From Oscillospiraceae bacterium (GTDB lineage: Bacteria; Bacillota; Clostridia; Oscillospirales; CAG-272): DNA of 45,342 nucleotides. The stretch is from positions 1 through 45,342 of the forward strand of contig SVRJ01000015.1 in assembly GCA_015064885.1 (NCBI GenBank), in the 5' to 3' direction. Made by a program: the position numbers and the translations under genes. Positions 8,475 to 16,769 of this stretch are shown here, in pieces; position 1 is the stretch's first letter; each line of letters opens with the position of its first letter. Under the pieces are notes generated by a model. That model was not told the DNA's origin, made no database searches, and saw nothing but the letters and a program-made list of their open reading frames with translations.

Positions 8475-8771
8475 ATGGAAGAGCTTTTTGAAAAGATCCT
8501 CAGCGATCTTCCCCGCTACTATCTGATAGCAATATCTTTGATTGCCGTTATAATGACTGTTTACGATAAAAGAGCGGCAAAGAAGAAACCTAAGGCCAGA
8601 GTTCCCGAGGCAAGGCTGTTTATTACAGCCATCCTCGGAGGCTCGGTATTTATGCTTGCTACAATGCTTATGATACGGCACAAAACAAAGCACCCGAGCT
8701 TTATGGTGGGGCTCCCTATCATAATTGCTATTCAATTTGCTTTGGCTATTGTTTTGTTGATCAAATTTTAA
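8475..8771 (+). CDS. DUF1294-family small membrane protein
   Basis: A 98-residue integral membrane protein with hydrophobic segments at ~15-29, ~48-66 and ~77-97. The core YDKRAAKKK...RVPEARLFITAILGG...RHKTKHPSFMVGLPI is the pattern of the DUF1294 family, whose biochemical function is not established. The length is typical of the family. It is the last gene of the MBL-gltX-glnS operon, 37 bp after glnS, with an unusual ribosome site set behind a hairpin at 8449-8466. No terminator hairpin is obvious before the promoter at 8799. Confidence 0.8.
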   Translation: MEELFEKILSDLPRYYLIAISLIAVIMTVYDKRAAKKKPKARVPEARLFITAILGGSVFMLATMLMIRHKTKHPSFMVGLPIIIAIQFALAIVLLIKF

Positions 8772-8798
8772 GTTTTTGTTAAAAAACACTTTGATTTC

Positions 8799-8827
8799 TT
8801 GCAATTTGCGAGCACATGTGATAAAAT
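8799..8827 (+). promoter_or_regulatory. SigA promoter of the pheST T-box transcript
   Basis: TTGCAA (8799-8804), 17-bp spacer, TAAAAT (8822-8827), with TGA directly before the -10 (extended -10). Transcription would begin near 8834. Confidence 0.7.
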
Positions 8828-8833
8828 AAATAT

Positions 8834-9078
8834 ATTGTATATTTAAATGCTATGACAAGCACGGCTTGTAAGAGAATATCGCATACAGAGAAGACTGCCT
8901 TGGCTGAGAGCGGTCCGCGGTACTTACCTTGCCCTTCGGCTTCGAGCAGAGACGGTGAAATTACAGTAGCCGCCTTCGGTGTGCCCCGTTACAGGCAGAA
9001 AAGTGCCGCGCAAGCGGAACACGGGTGGTACCGCGGTTATTTCCGTCCCATGATATTTTCATGGGGCGTTTTTATTTC
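8834..9078 (+). promoter_or_regulatory. T-box riboswitch leader, tRNA-Phe specific
   Basis: Complete T-box leader upstream of pheS. The stem I apical part is ACAGAGAAGACTGCC...GCTGAGAGCGGTC (8885-8915). TTC at 8935-8937 lies 19 nt after it, directly before GCTT (8939-8942), which pairs with AAGC (8857-8860) at the base of stem I. This is the specifier position, and UUC is a Phe codon. The conserved T-box GGGTGGTACCGCGG is at 9023-9036. The terminator stem is at 9044-9068. Uncharged tRNA-Phe should stabilise the antiterminator and switch on pheST. The specifier was placed by alignment by eye with the thrS leader in this window. Confidence 0.9.
9044..9075 (+). terminator. T-box-controlled terminator before pheS
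   Basis: CGTCCCATGA (9044-9053) / TCATGGGGCG (9059-9068), then TTTTTATTT. This is the regulated terminator of the Phe T-box, mutually exclusive with pairing of the T-box sequence. Confidence 0.85.
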
Positions 9079-9108
9079 TCAGTAATATTTTGAAAGGAAC
9101 AATATATC

Positions 9109-10122
9109 ATGAAAGAAAAACTGTTGGAGATAAAGGCTAAAGCTTTATCTCTCTTAAGCGACGACAACTGTGACGTCGAGGATATAAGAATAAAGTACCT
9201 CGGCAAAAAAGGCGAGCTCACCGCAGTTCTCAGAGGAATGGGACAGCTCACTCCCGAAGAAAGGCCTGTAATAGGTCAGCTTGCAAACGAGGTTCGTGCC
9301 GACATCGAAAAGGCTATAACCGAAAAGAAGGCAAACGCTGAAAAGGCTATGCTCGAAAAGAAGCTCCGCAGTGAGAAGATAGACGTTACTATGCCCGCAT
9401 CCGCTCTCAAGGCAGGTCGTCTCCATCCTCTTACAAAGGTTCAGAGAGAGCTTGAGGATATTTTCATAGGTCTCGGATTTTCTATTGCCGAGGGACCCGA
9501 GGTTGAATATGACTACTATAACTTCCAGGCTCTCAACATTCCCGAGAACCATCCCGCACGCGATACCCAGGATACCTTCTACATCACAAACAATATTCTT
9601 CTCCGATCTCAGACCTCGCCCGTTCAGGTAAGAACGATGGAGGTTCAGAAGCCTCCGATAAGAATTATCTCCCCCGGCCGCGTTTACAGATCCGATGCGG
9701 TTGACGCAACGCACTCTCCGCTCTTCCATCAGCTTGAGGGTCTTGTAGTCGACAAGGGCGTTACAATGGGAGATCTTAAGGGTATTCTCGAGCTCTTTGC
9801 TCAGAGAATGTTCGGAGAAAACACAAAGATAAGATTCCGTCCTCACCACTTCCCGTTCACAGAACCCAGCGCAGAGGTTGACGTTTCCTGCTTTGCTTGC
9901 GGTGGAAAGGGATGCCGCGTATGTAAGGGCGAGGGTTGGATCGAGATCCTCGGTGCAGGTATGGTACATCCTAACGTTCTCCGCGGATGTGATATAGATC
10001 CCGACGTATACAGCGGATTTGCTTTCGGCATGGGTATCGAAAGAATAGTAATGACAAAGTACAACATCGACGATATGAGACTTCTATACGAAAACGATAC
10101 GCGTTTTCTCTCTCAGTTCTGA
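9109..10122 (+). CDS. pheS: Phenylalanine--tRNA ligase alpha subunit
   Basis: A 337-residue class II synthetase subunit of the (alpha-beta)2 PheRS, carrying the catalytic core. The N-terminal coiled coil (1-~90) binds tRNA-Phe. Motif 1/2 elements include [17 protein letters not shown] and [17 protein letters not shown], and motif 3 is [11 protein letters not shown] near the C terminus. The [24 protein letters not shown] block with four cysteines is typical of Firmicutes PheS and resembles a zinc ribbon. It is expressed from the Phe T-box leader and followed by pheT after 23 bp. RBS GAAAGGAAC precedes the ATG. Confidence 0.96.
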   Translation: MKEKLLEIKAKALSLLSDDNCDVEDIRIKYLGKKGELTAVLRGMGQLTPEERPVIGQLANEVRADIEKAITEKKANAEKAMLEKKLRSEKIDVTMPASALKAGRLHPLTKVQRELEDIFIGLGFSIAEGPEVEYDYYNFQALNIPENHPARDTQDTFYITNNILLRSQTSPVQVRTMEVQKPPIRIISPGRVYRSDAVDATHSPLFHQLEGLVVDKGVTMGDLKGILELFAQRMFGENTKIRFRPHHFPFTEPSAEVDVSCFACGGKGCRVCKGEGWIEILGAGMVHPNVLRGCDIDPDVYSGFAFGMGIERIVMTKYNIDDMRLLYENDTRFLSQF

Positions 10123-10145
10123 TTTTGTGAAAGGAGTACATGGTT

Positions 10146-12548
10146 ATGAATTTATCAATGAAATGGCTTAATGATTTCGTGAACACAGACGGAATCTCTA
10201 TAAAAGAATACTGCGACGTAATGACCGAGACAGGCTCCAAGGTTGAGGGTTATGAGGTTATGGCGTCTGACGTTGACAACGTTTTTGTAGGAAGGATCAC
10301 AAAGATAACTCCTCACGAAAACTCGGATCATCTCCAGATCTGTATGCTTGATATGGGCGACGGAAAAGAGGTACAGATAGTTACCGGCGCACCCAACGTA
10401 TTTGAAGGTGCTATCGTTCCCGTAGCACGTCCCGTAGCACATCTCCCCGGAGGCGTTGTAATAAAGGCAGGTAAGCTCCGCGGAGTCGCATCCGACGGTA
10501 TGCTCTGCTCTATAGGTGAGCTCGGTCTCACAGAGCATGAGATGCCCGGTGCAAACAACGACGGCATTCTCATTCTTGATGAGGAGTACTTTGGCGATAA
10601 GATAGGCTGGGATATTCACAAGGCTCTTATGATGGATGATTCGGTAGTTGAGTTTGAAATAACCTCAAACCGCCCCGACTGTCTCTCCGTAATAGGTCTT
10701 GCAAGAGAGACCGCTGTAAGCTTTGACCGCAGTTTCAACCTTCCCGCCCCTGTTGTAAAGGGCTGCGGCGACGGTGACAATGTAAAAAATCATCTTTCTG
10801 TTGAGATCAAGGCTCCCGACCTTTGCTACAGATATTCCGCAAAGGTAGTAAAAAACGTAAAGATCGCTCCTTCTCCTCTCTGGCTCAGAATGAGACTTGC
10901 AGCTTCAGGCGTACGTCCCATAAATAATATAGTTGACATAACAAACTACGTAATGCTTGAATACGGTCAGCCTATGCACGCATTCGACTACACCTGCCTT
11001 GACGGTTCCTCTATCGTTGTAAGGAATGCAGCGGAGGGTGAGATATTCAAATCTCTTGATGACAAGGACCACACACTCAGATCCTCTATGCTTGTAATTG
11101 CTGACAGCAATAAGGCTGTAGCTCTCGCAGGCGTTATGGGAGGAGCAAACAGTGAAATTTGCGATGACACAAAGACGGTCGTTTTTGAGAGTGCCGCATT
11201 TAACGGTCCCTCTGTAAGAATCACCTCCAAGGCTCTCGGCATGAGAACCGAAAGCTCCGCAAGATTCGAGAAGGGGCTTGATGCAGAAAACACAATGCCC
11301 GCGCTTCTCAGAGCATGTGAGCTTGTTGAGCTTCTCGGAGCAGGCGACGTTGTAGACGGAGTTATAGACGTATATCCCACAAAGAGAGGTATAACAAAGA
11401 TAGCTCTCGAGCCCGAAAGAATAAATAAGTTCCTCGGAGTTGACGTATCCGAAGAATTTATGGTCGACACGCTCAGAAAGCTCGGCTGCGAGGTAGAAAG
11501 CGGAATGATCACTGTTCCCTCCTTCCGTCAGGATCTTGAGTGCATGAACGACATAGCAGAAGAGATCATAAGAATATACGGCTACAATAAGATAGAGTCC
11601 ACCGGAATCTGCACTGAAATGACACAGGGCGGAAGGACCCCCGCACAGAAGTTCGAATACGATCTTTCTATGCTTCTTGCAAACAACGGCTTCTACGAGA
11701 TACAGACGTTCTCATTTATAAGCCCCTCATTCTATGATAAGATCCGTATGCCCGAGGATGATATAAGAAGAAAGTCTATCGTTATCTCTAATCCTCTCGG
11801 AGAGGACACGAGCATAATGAGAACGACCGCACTTCCCTCCATGCTTTCTATCCTTGCGCAGAACAAGAACTTCAGCAACGACTATCTCAGACTTTTCGAG
11901 ATGGCAAGCGTTTATATTCCCACAGAGGAAGGCAAGCTTCCAAATGAAAAGAAGGTCCTCACAGTCGGTGCTTACGGTGACGCTGATTTCTTCACTCTCA
12001 AGACAGTAACCGAACTTATATTCAATGCATTCAAGATAAATAAGGTTGAATACTCCGCGTGCTCCGACGATCCTACATTCCATCCCGGACGCTGCGCTTG
12101 CGTTTATGCAGGCGGAGTAAACGTAGGTAAGATCGGTCAGGTTCACCCCGTTACCGCAGACAACTACGGATTTGATTACAACAAACCGGTATTCGCGGCC
12201 GAAATAGACGTAAATGCTCTCTTTGAGGCATCCGAAAAGAACATTCAGTACAAGCATCTTCCAAGGTACCCCGCATCCGCAAGAGACCTTTCCTTTGTTT
12301 GCGACAAGGATCTTGAGGTAGGAAAGATAGAAAATGCTATCGCTCAGGCTGCAGGAAAGCTTTGTGAAAGCGTTCAGCTCTTCGACATTTATGAGGGCGC
12401 GCAGATAGGCGAAGGCAAGAAGAGTGTTTCCTTCCGTATGATGCTCCGTGCAAGCGAATCCACCATTACGGTCGAGCAGGCGGATAAAACTGTTGCCAAA
12501 GTCCTCCGTGCTATGGAAGAAAAGTTCGGCATAACAATACGCTCTTAA
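10146..12548 (+). CDS. pheT: Phenylalanine--tRNA ligase beta subunit
   Basis: An 800-residue PheRS beta subunit. In order it has an EMAP-like tRNA-binding domain (~40-155, with VTGAPNVFEGAIVPVA), a B3/B4 editing domain (~210-390, hydrolysing Tyr-tRNA-Phe), B5 (~405-470), the catalytic-like module (~480-680) and a C-terminal ferredoxin-fold anticodon-binding domain (~705-800, KHLPRYPASARDLSFV). An ATG at 10140 is also open, but it is only 3 bp from GGAG. The ATG at 10146 has 9-bp spacing and gives the usual start MNLSMKWLNDF. The length matches the family. The surface-protein gene follows after 21 bp without a terminator. Confidence 0.96.
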   Translation: MNLSMKWLNDFVNTDGISIKEYCDVMTETGSKVEGYEVMASDVDNVFVGRITKITPHENSDHLQICMLDMGDGKEVQIVTGAPNVFEGAIVPVARPVAHLPGGVVIKAGKLRGVASDGMLCSIGELGLTEHEMPGANNDGILILDEEYFGDKIGWDIHKALMMDDSVVEFEITSNRPDCLSVIGLARETAVSFDRSFNLPAPVVKGCGDGDNVKNHLSVEIKAPDLCYRYSAKVVKNVKIAPSPLWLRMRLAASGVRPINNIVDITNYVMLEYGQPMHAFDYTCLDGSSIVVRNAAEGEIFKSLDDKDHTLRSSMLVIADSNKAVALAGVMGGANSEICDDTKTVVFESAAFNGPSVRITSKALGMRTESSARFEKGLDAENTMPALLRACELVELLGAGDVVDGVIDVYPTKRGITKIALEPERINKFLGVDVSEEFMVDTLRKLGCEVESGMITVPSFRQDLECMNDIAEEIIRIYGYNKIESTGICTEMTQGGRTPAQKFEYDLSMLLANNGFYEIQTFSFISPSFYDKIRMPEDDIRRKSIVISNPLGEDTSIMRTTALPSMLSILAQNKNFSNDYLRLFEMASVYIPTEEGKLPNEKKVLTVGAYGDADFFTLKTVTELIFNAFKINKVEYSACSDDPTFHPGRCACVYAGGVNVGKIGQVHPVTADNYGFDYNKPVFAAEIDVNALFEASEKNIQYKHLPRYPASARDLSFVCDKDLEVGKIENAIAQAAGKLCESVQLFDIYEGAQIGEGKKSVSFRMMLRASESTITVEQADKTVAKVLRAMEEKFGITIRS

Positions 12549-12569
12549 CCAACATCAAGGAGATATAAA

Positions 12570-15362
12570 ATGAACGAGAAGCATATGGCGAGGATCTTGA
12601 TCTCCGCAGGCTTGCTTATCTCTGTTTGCATATCGGCTTTCTCCGCGGCATTGACCGGCTTCAGTGCCGCGGCGGACAGCGCACACACCGAAAATACCGC
12701 CTCGTACCAAATACAGGGCGGTAATTTTATGTGCGGCAATATTGCAACAGAAGACTATAAAGAACTGACAAAAATATCTGCAGTGTCTGCAAATCTTATG
12801 GATGAGGCTCCCGAAGGAAGATCTGAAGAAATAAAGACTTTTTTTCGTGAATATGCACCCGACATCGCGGGACTTCAGGAAATAACACAAACGCACATGG
12901 AGATAATATCCGAGCTATCCGGTGAGGGTGGCATGTCCTATAGCTATGCTACTCTCACGCTTGACGGTCAAACGACCCACAACCCGGTGCCCATTATCTA
13001 TAATTCTCAGAAATTTGAGCTTTCACCGGAAGATACGGCAAGCGGGGCATACGAATTTGAAAGCACGTTGCCTGCAGTATCTGCCGGGGCACTATCGTGG
13101 GCCATACTTACCGTAAGGGATACGGGAAGAAAAATACTTGTAATGAACACATGCTTTGCCGAACGTGTAAATGACGGGACATACAGTGACGAGGACGCGG
13201 TAAAAATACAAAAAAGCAATGCACTTCATATTTTGAAGGAGCTTGACAAAATATACGGTGAGCACGGTCATCTTCCAACGCTATTTACCGGAGACTTTAA
13301 CATGCAGGAGCACGAGGAATCACACCGTATACTCCTCGGAAAGCTTGACGATCTTCTGACGTGTGCGAAAACATCGGCAAAATATCTGTCTACCGAAAAC
13401 TCAAATTATAAAGAGCTTATCTCTGTCGAAAACGAAGGATACCCTACTGACCGTATTTATATTTCGAAAAATGATTGGATAGCGGAAAAATACGAGACGG
13501 TAAGGAAAGAATACTCTCTCCGTATGTCAGACCATTATCCTATCTATGCAACGCTTTATCTCAGAGACGTCTCGTCACCAAAGGCTTCGCTCTCTCCTTC
13601 CGAATACAAGGGAAATGGAGAAATAACGCTTATATGTGAAAACAGATCGGGTGCAAAGATACTTTATACTCTCGACTCCTCGGATCCGAAGGAAAACGGC
13701 ACAGTATACTCTTCCCCGATCTCTGTAAGCGGAAATATAACACTCAAAGCTGTAACAGAGTACAGCGGATCATACAGCGATACGCTGACCTTACATTACC
13801 AAAGCCCGGAGAACCCTCCGCTTATACTTACCAAAGCGATAAAGAACACTGATGGCAGAGATATTTTCGAAGGATTTGAACTAATAAACGTGTCAGATCA
13901 TGAAATAGATCTTGCTGACTTCAGAGTTTTTTACTTAAGCTCGAGTACGGAGGAGGGATCCGTGGCAACAGCGGTAAGCCCCTCCTCGCCAAACATGCTT
14001 CTTTCTTCAGACAAAGGAAAATACGTACTGAAGCCCGGACAGATCGCCTACGTATGCATTATCTTTACAGATCATTATACCGAATACAAAAACGGAGGCT
14101 ATAAGATAGTGGCTGCCGACAATGAGCTTAACGTTATTTATGATACGGAGTCTATCAGAAGGGCTTATGCGGAAATATCGGGCGAACAGATACCAAGTGA
14201 CGTTCTTATAGTTCCTCTTGACCGAACCTCTGCATCATTCTTCAGAAACGGAAAGGTAACCGATCTGAAAAACAGCTTTAATCTCGAAAACGCAAAATAC
14301 GCGCGACTTTTTATAACCTATGACAGTATTGCGGATCCGAGCAATTATATAACCTCGATATATATGCCTAAAACAACGAAAGCCGGTACGTACGTATACA
14401 CACCCGCACCTGACGGTAATTCCGTTTACTATGAATTTACAGAAGGCGAATACTCGATAGGAAAGTACCGCAAGGAAGATCATGAGCTTCTGAAATCTAT
14501 AATGCAAACTGTTCCCGAAAATTTTGACGAAAAGCTTATAGGCGGTAACGGAGAATATGATACTACAAGTAGTACCACCGTCACGGATACAATAGCACAC
14601 GTGACCACTTCCATTCCGCAAGTCTCCACTTCGCCATCGGTTACTTCCTCTCCGACTACAACTGCAACCAAGCCGCTTGTAACCACTTCGCCCGCTCCTT
14701 CCACCACTTCCCCTTCGGTTACTTCGACTCCGACTACAACTGCAACCAAGCCGCTTGTAACCACTTCGCCCGCTCCTTCCACCACATCCCCTTCGGTTAC
14801 TTCGGCTCCGACTACAACTGCAACCAAGCCGCTTGTAACCACTTCACCCGCTCCTTCCACCACATCCCCTTCGGTTACTTCGACTCCGACTACAACTACA
14901 ACCAAGCCGCTTGTAACCACCGCGCCCGCTCCTTCCACCACATCCCCTTCGGTTACTTCCACTCCGACTACAACAAAAGAAACCACTTCACCCGGAACAA
15001 GCAAGACACCTGACGAAACTACGAAGGACAGCAAAACGTCATCGGCATCAACCACAAAAGTTCCCCCAAAGAGAACTACCTCGAAAGTAACCACAAAAGC
15101 TCCTGCAAAGGAAACCACCGCAGGAACACATAAAGAAACAACCGCAAAAATCGAAACAACTACCACTCCCATAGACAGAGACACCTCGATCAATACAGAG
15201 CTCTCTTCTCCCGAAGAAACGACAGCGGTACGTCTTCCCGAAAGAAACGTTCCGATAATTGAAACCGTTATTATTTCGGTAACGACGTTCGTTATTCTCG
15301 CATGTGTTATATCGGGAGTAATACTGATAGTACGTGAAAACAAAAATGATAAAGATTTTTAA
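12570..15362 (+). CDS. Large membrane-anchored surface protein with EEP (nuclease/phosphatase) domain and Thr/Pro repeats
   Basis: A 930-residue exported protein. The signal segment is at ~8-35 (ILISAGLLISVCISAFSAAL). An endonuclease/exonuclease/phosphatase (EEP) domain at ~70-332 carries SANLMDEAPE, DIAGLQEIT, G241-D242-F243-N244 and S320-D321-H322-Y323-P324, which are the metal and catalytic motifs of the DNase I-like fold. A chitobiase-C-like beta domain follows (~340-410, ILYTLDSSDPKENGT), then a lamin-tail-like domain (~415-540, FEGFELINVSDHEIDL). A Ser/Thr/Pro linker (~665-890) contains a 26-residue repeat, and the protein ends in a single TM helix (~896-921) with the tail RENKNDKDF. 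It has no LPXTG motif. The substrate could be a nucleic acid, phosphoinositide-like or phospholipid compound. It lies 21 bp behind pheT with RBS AAGGAG and no promoter of its own. Confidence 0.82.
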   Translation: MNEKHMARILISAGLLISVCISAFSAALTGFSAAADSAHTENTASYQIQGGNFMCGNIATEDYKELTKISAVSANLMDEAPEGRSEEIKTFFREYAPDIAGLQEITQTHMEIISELSGEGGMSYSYATLTLDGQTTHNPVPIIYNSQKFELSPEDTASGAYEFESTLPAVSAGALSWAILTVRDTGRKILVMNTCFAERVNDGTYSDEDAVKIQKSNALHILKELDKIYGEHGHLPTLFTGDFNMQEHEESHRILLGKLDDLLTCAKTSAKYLSTENSNYKELISVENEGYPTDRIYISKNDWIAEKYETVRKEYSLRMSDHYPIYATLYLRDVSSPKASLSPSEYKGNGEITLICENRSGAKILYTLDSSDPKENGTVYSSPISVSGNITLKAVTEYSGSYSDTLTLHYQSPENPPLILTKAIKNTDGRDIFEGFELINVSDHEIDLADFRVFYLSSSTEEGSVATAVSPSSPNMLLSSDKGKYVLKPGQIAYVCIIFTDHYTEYKNGGYKIVAADNELNVIYDTESIRRAYAEISGEQIPSDVLIVPLDRTSASFFRNGKVTDLKNSFNLENAKYARLFITYDSIADPSNYITSIYMPKTTKAGTYVYTPAPDGNSVYYEFTEGEYSIGKYRKEDHELLKSIMQTVPENFDEKLIGGNGEYDTTSSTTVTDTIAHVTTSIPQVSTSPSVTSSPTTTATKPLVTTSPAPSTTSPSVTSTPTTTATKPLVTTSPAPSTTSPSVTSAPTTTATKPLVTTSPAPSTTSPSVTSTPTTTTTKPLVTTAPAPSTTSPSVTSTPTTTKETTSPGTSKTPDETTKDSKTSSASTTKVPPKRTTSKVTTKAPAKETTAGTHKETTAKIETTTTPIDRDTSINTELSSPEETTAVRLPERNVPIIETVIISVTTFVILACVISGVILIVRENKNDKDF
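14634..14975 (+). repeat. 78-bp tandem repeat coding a 26-residue Ser/Thr/Pro unit
   Basis: Units start at 14634, 14712, 14790, 14868 and 14946: four full copies and a partial fifth, exactly 78 bp apart. Each codes PSVTSxPTTTATKPLVTTSP plus APSTTS. The copies are nearly identical at the DNA level, with only a few changes (for example TCC/TCG and ACTTCG/ACTTCA). This suggests recent expansion, and copy number may vary among strains. The unit is probably an extended, glycosylatable stalk. Confidence 0.95.
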
Positions 15363-15380
15363 AACGAGTTGATTCTGCAA

Positions 15381-15417
15381 AAGAAAGCTCGCAGGCGTTT
15401 GGCCTGCGAGCTTTCTT
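15381..15417. terminator. Bidirectional terminator between surface protein and GNAT gene
   Basis: A perfect 16-bp inverted repeat, AAGAAAGCTCGCAGGC / GCCTGCGAGCTTTCTT, around a GTTTG loop, with T-rich tails on both sides. It serves two convergent operons and overlaps the GNAT stop codon. Confidence 0.9.
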
Positions 15418-15965
15418 TATAAGTATTTTTGCATATAGAACTCACCGAGATATCTGCCGTCCTTGAGCTTAAATGCGTTTGGCTTCTCGGAAACAACGCG
15501 AAATCCGAATTTTTCATACAGTCTTCTTGCCCTATCATTTCCTTCGACAAATTCAAGCTCCATGATCTCAGCGCCGCTTTTTGACGCCGCGGCTATCATT
15601 TCTTCAAACATGAAAGACCCTATTCCAAGGCTCCAATATGCCTTTTGAACTGTTATGGCGAGAGATACTCTGTGAGATGCCTTAATAGCCGAATTAAACC
15701 GAAGCTCGCACATTCCTACTATCTTTCCTCCAAGGACACAGCATATAGGTAAAGCGTAAGGAGAAGAAACGCGTGCATTTATCCATTTTTCCTCTCTCAC
15801 AACACTCATCCCTGAATATTCCTCGGGATAATGTACAAGAAAATCCGTCTCGCCGGACGTTGTCCTTATATGCGTCAAAAGCGCTTCGGCGTCCTTGGCA
15901 CAAGGGCTTTTCAATATGGCTGTTCTGCCGTCTTTTAATTTAATGCTTTTTTCCGAGAAGATCAT
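15417..15965 (-). CDS. GNAT-family N-acetyltransferase
   Basis: A 182-residue acetyl-CoA-dependent acetyltransferase. The GNAT core is visible: beta-strand IVGMCELRF, the acetyl-CoA pyrophosphate loop in AYWSLGIGSFMFEEMI (a variant of Q/RxxGxG/A) and the C-terminal NDRARRLYEKFGFRV. The substrate is unknown; the family includes ribosomal-protein, polyamine and antibiotic acetyltransferases. The start at 15965 forms an ATGA overlap with the stop of the upstream methyltransferase, and AAAGGA precedes it, so the two are translationally coupled. A start at 15992 is open but would overlap the upstream gene more deeply. It is the third gene of the leader-controlled operon beginning at 17.8 kb. Confidence 0.85.
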   Translation of the reverse strand: MIFSEKSIKLKDGRTAILKSPCAKDAEALLTHIRTTSGETDFLVHYPEEYSGMSVVREEKWINARVSSPYALPICCVLGGKIVGMCELRFNSAIKASHRVSLAITVQKAYWSLGIGSFMFEEMIAAASKSGAEIMELEFVEGNDRARRLYEKFGFRVVSEKPNAFKLKDGRYLGEFYMQKYL

Positions 15966-16765
15966 AGTGTTTTCCTTTCTGTTTTTTTGCAAATATGAAG
16001 TAAGTGGCTTGAGCTTCCGAGATATTCACGTTTTTCGCAGTTGTGCAAGTGATATCCGGTAAAAATCTCAAAATCCTCGTCCGACATCGAAAAGCTTTGT
16101 GTCATTTCGGCAAGCTCCAGAATGCCGTCAGATGCAACGGTTGTCAGATGCTCTACCGGAAGACCGGAAAACAACTCTTCAAACTCATCTATATAAAAGC
16201 CTGTAAAAAGCTGCTCGGTAAAGTGCCTTACGTGAAAATTCTCGGTGAAGTTTTCCCGAACCCCTATCCTAAAATTATTTTGCAAATAGTCGTTATACAT
16301 AATAGCATGTATCGACAAAAATGCTGTAATTATCGTGCCACCGGGCTTTGTAACACGAATTGCCTCGCTAAGCGCTTGCAGCTGGTCTCTATGCTCATAA
16401 AGATGATACATAGGTCCAAGCACCAGCGTAGCATCAAAGCTGTTGTCATCTAATCTGCTGAGATCAAGTGCATCTCCCTGAAAAGATATAAGATCATCAA
16501 TTCCTTGCGCGTGCTCCTGCAGAAGCGCAAGATTTCTGTGTGAAAGTTCTACCGCCGTAACACTGTGCCCTTCTTTGGCAAGTGCAATTGAATAGCGTCC
16601 CGTTCCCGCACCGATCTCCAAAACAGAAGAGTTTTTGGGAATCAACTTGTGGATATAGTGCATTGTAGTCAGATATTCGAGCTGACCGTGGCGACTTTTC
16701 TCCAAGCGTATATCTTCTCGGTGCGGATCGTAAAATGCGTTGATCATTTCGGTTCGTTTACTCAT
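15962..16765 (-). CDS. Class I SAM-dependent methyltransferase (second tandem copy)
   Basis: A 267-residue Rossmann-fold methyltransferase. The SAM-binding motif I is VLEIGAGTGRYS (~residues 47-58), the acidic motif II is VTAVELS and motif IV/post-I is LVLGPMYHLYEH. It is paralogous to the gene directly upstream: both share the pattern EFLTTxHYxxK...LEIGAGTGRYS...LLLGPMYHLY...AIRVTKxGG. The methyl acceptor is unknown; generic Methyltransf_11/25 members act on small molecules, proteins or RNA. The start at 16765 follows AAAGGAGTAAAATA. A start at 16789 would overlap the upstream stop and has no ribosome site. It is 4 bp downstream of the first copy and coupled to the GNAT gene by ATGA. Confidence 0.86.
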   Translation of the reverse strand: MSKRTEMINAFYDPHREDIRLEKSRHGQLEYLTTMHYIHKLIPKNSSVLEIGAGTGRYSIALAKEGHSVTAVELSHRNLALLQEHAQGIDDLISFQGDALDLSRLDDNSFDATLVLGPMYHLYEHRDQLQALSEAIRVTKPGGTIITAFLSIHAIMYNDYLQNNFRIGVRENFTENFHVRHFTEQLFTGFYIDEFEELFSGLPVEHLTTVASDGILELAEMTQSFSMSDEDFEIFTGYHLHNCEKREYLGSSSHLLHICKKTERKTL

Positions 16766-16769
16766 TATT

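Noticed and set aside
8852-9085. 77-codon open frame between DUF1294 and pheS
   Set aside because: It lies entirely in the Phe T-box leader, with a terminator at its end and no ribosome site.
14634-14975. Direct repeats considered as a CRISPR array
   Set aside because: Units are contiguous 78-bp tandem copies with no variable spacers and are in frame within a protein.
14480-15343. Long Val/Glu-rich open frame opposite the Thr/Pro repeats
   Set aside because: It is the antisense of a Ser/Thr/Pro-coded repeat region; repeated codons keep the other strand open. No ribosome site or promoter, and low complexity.
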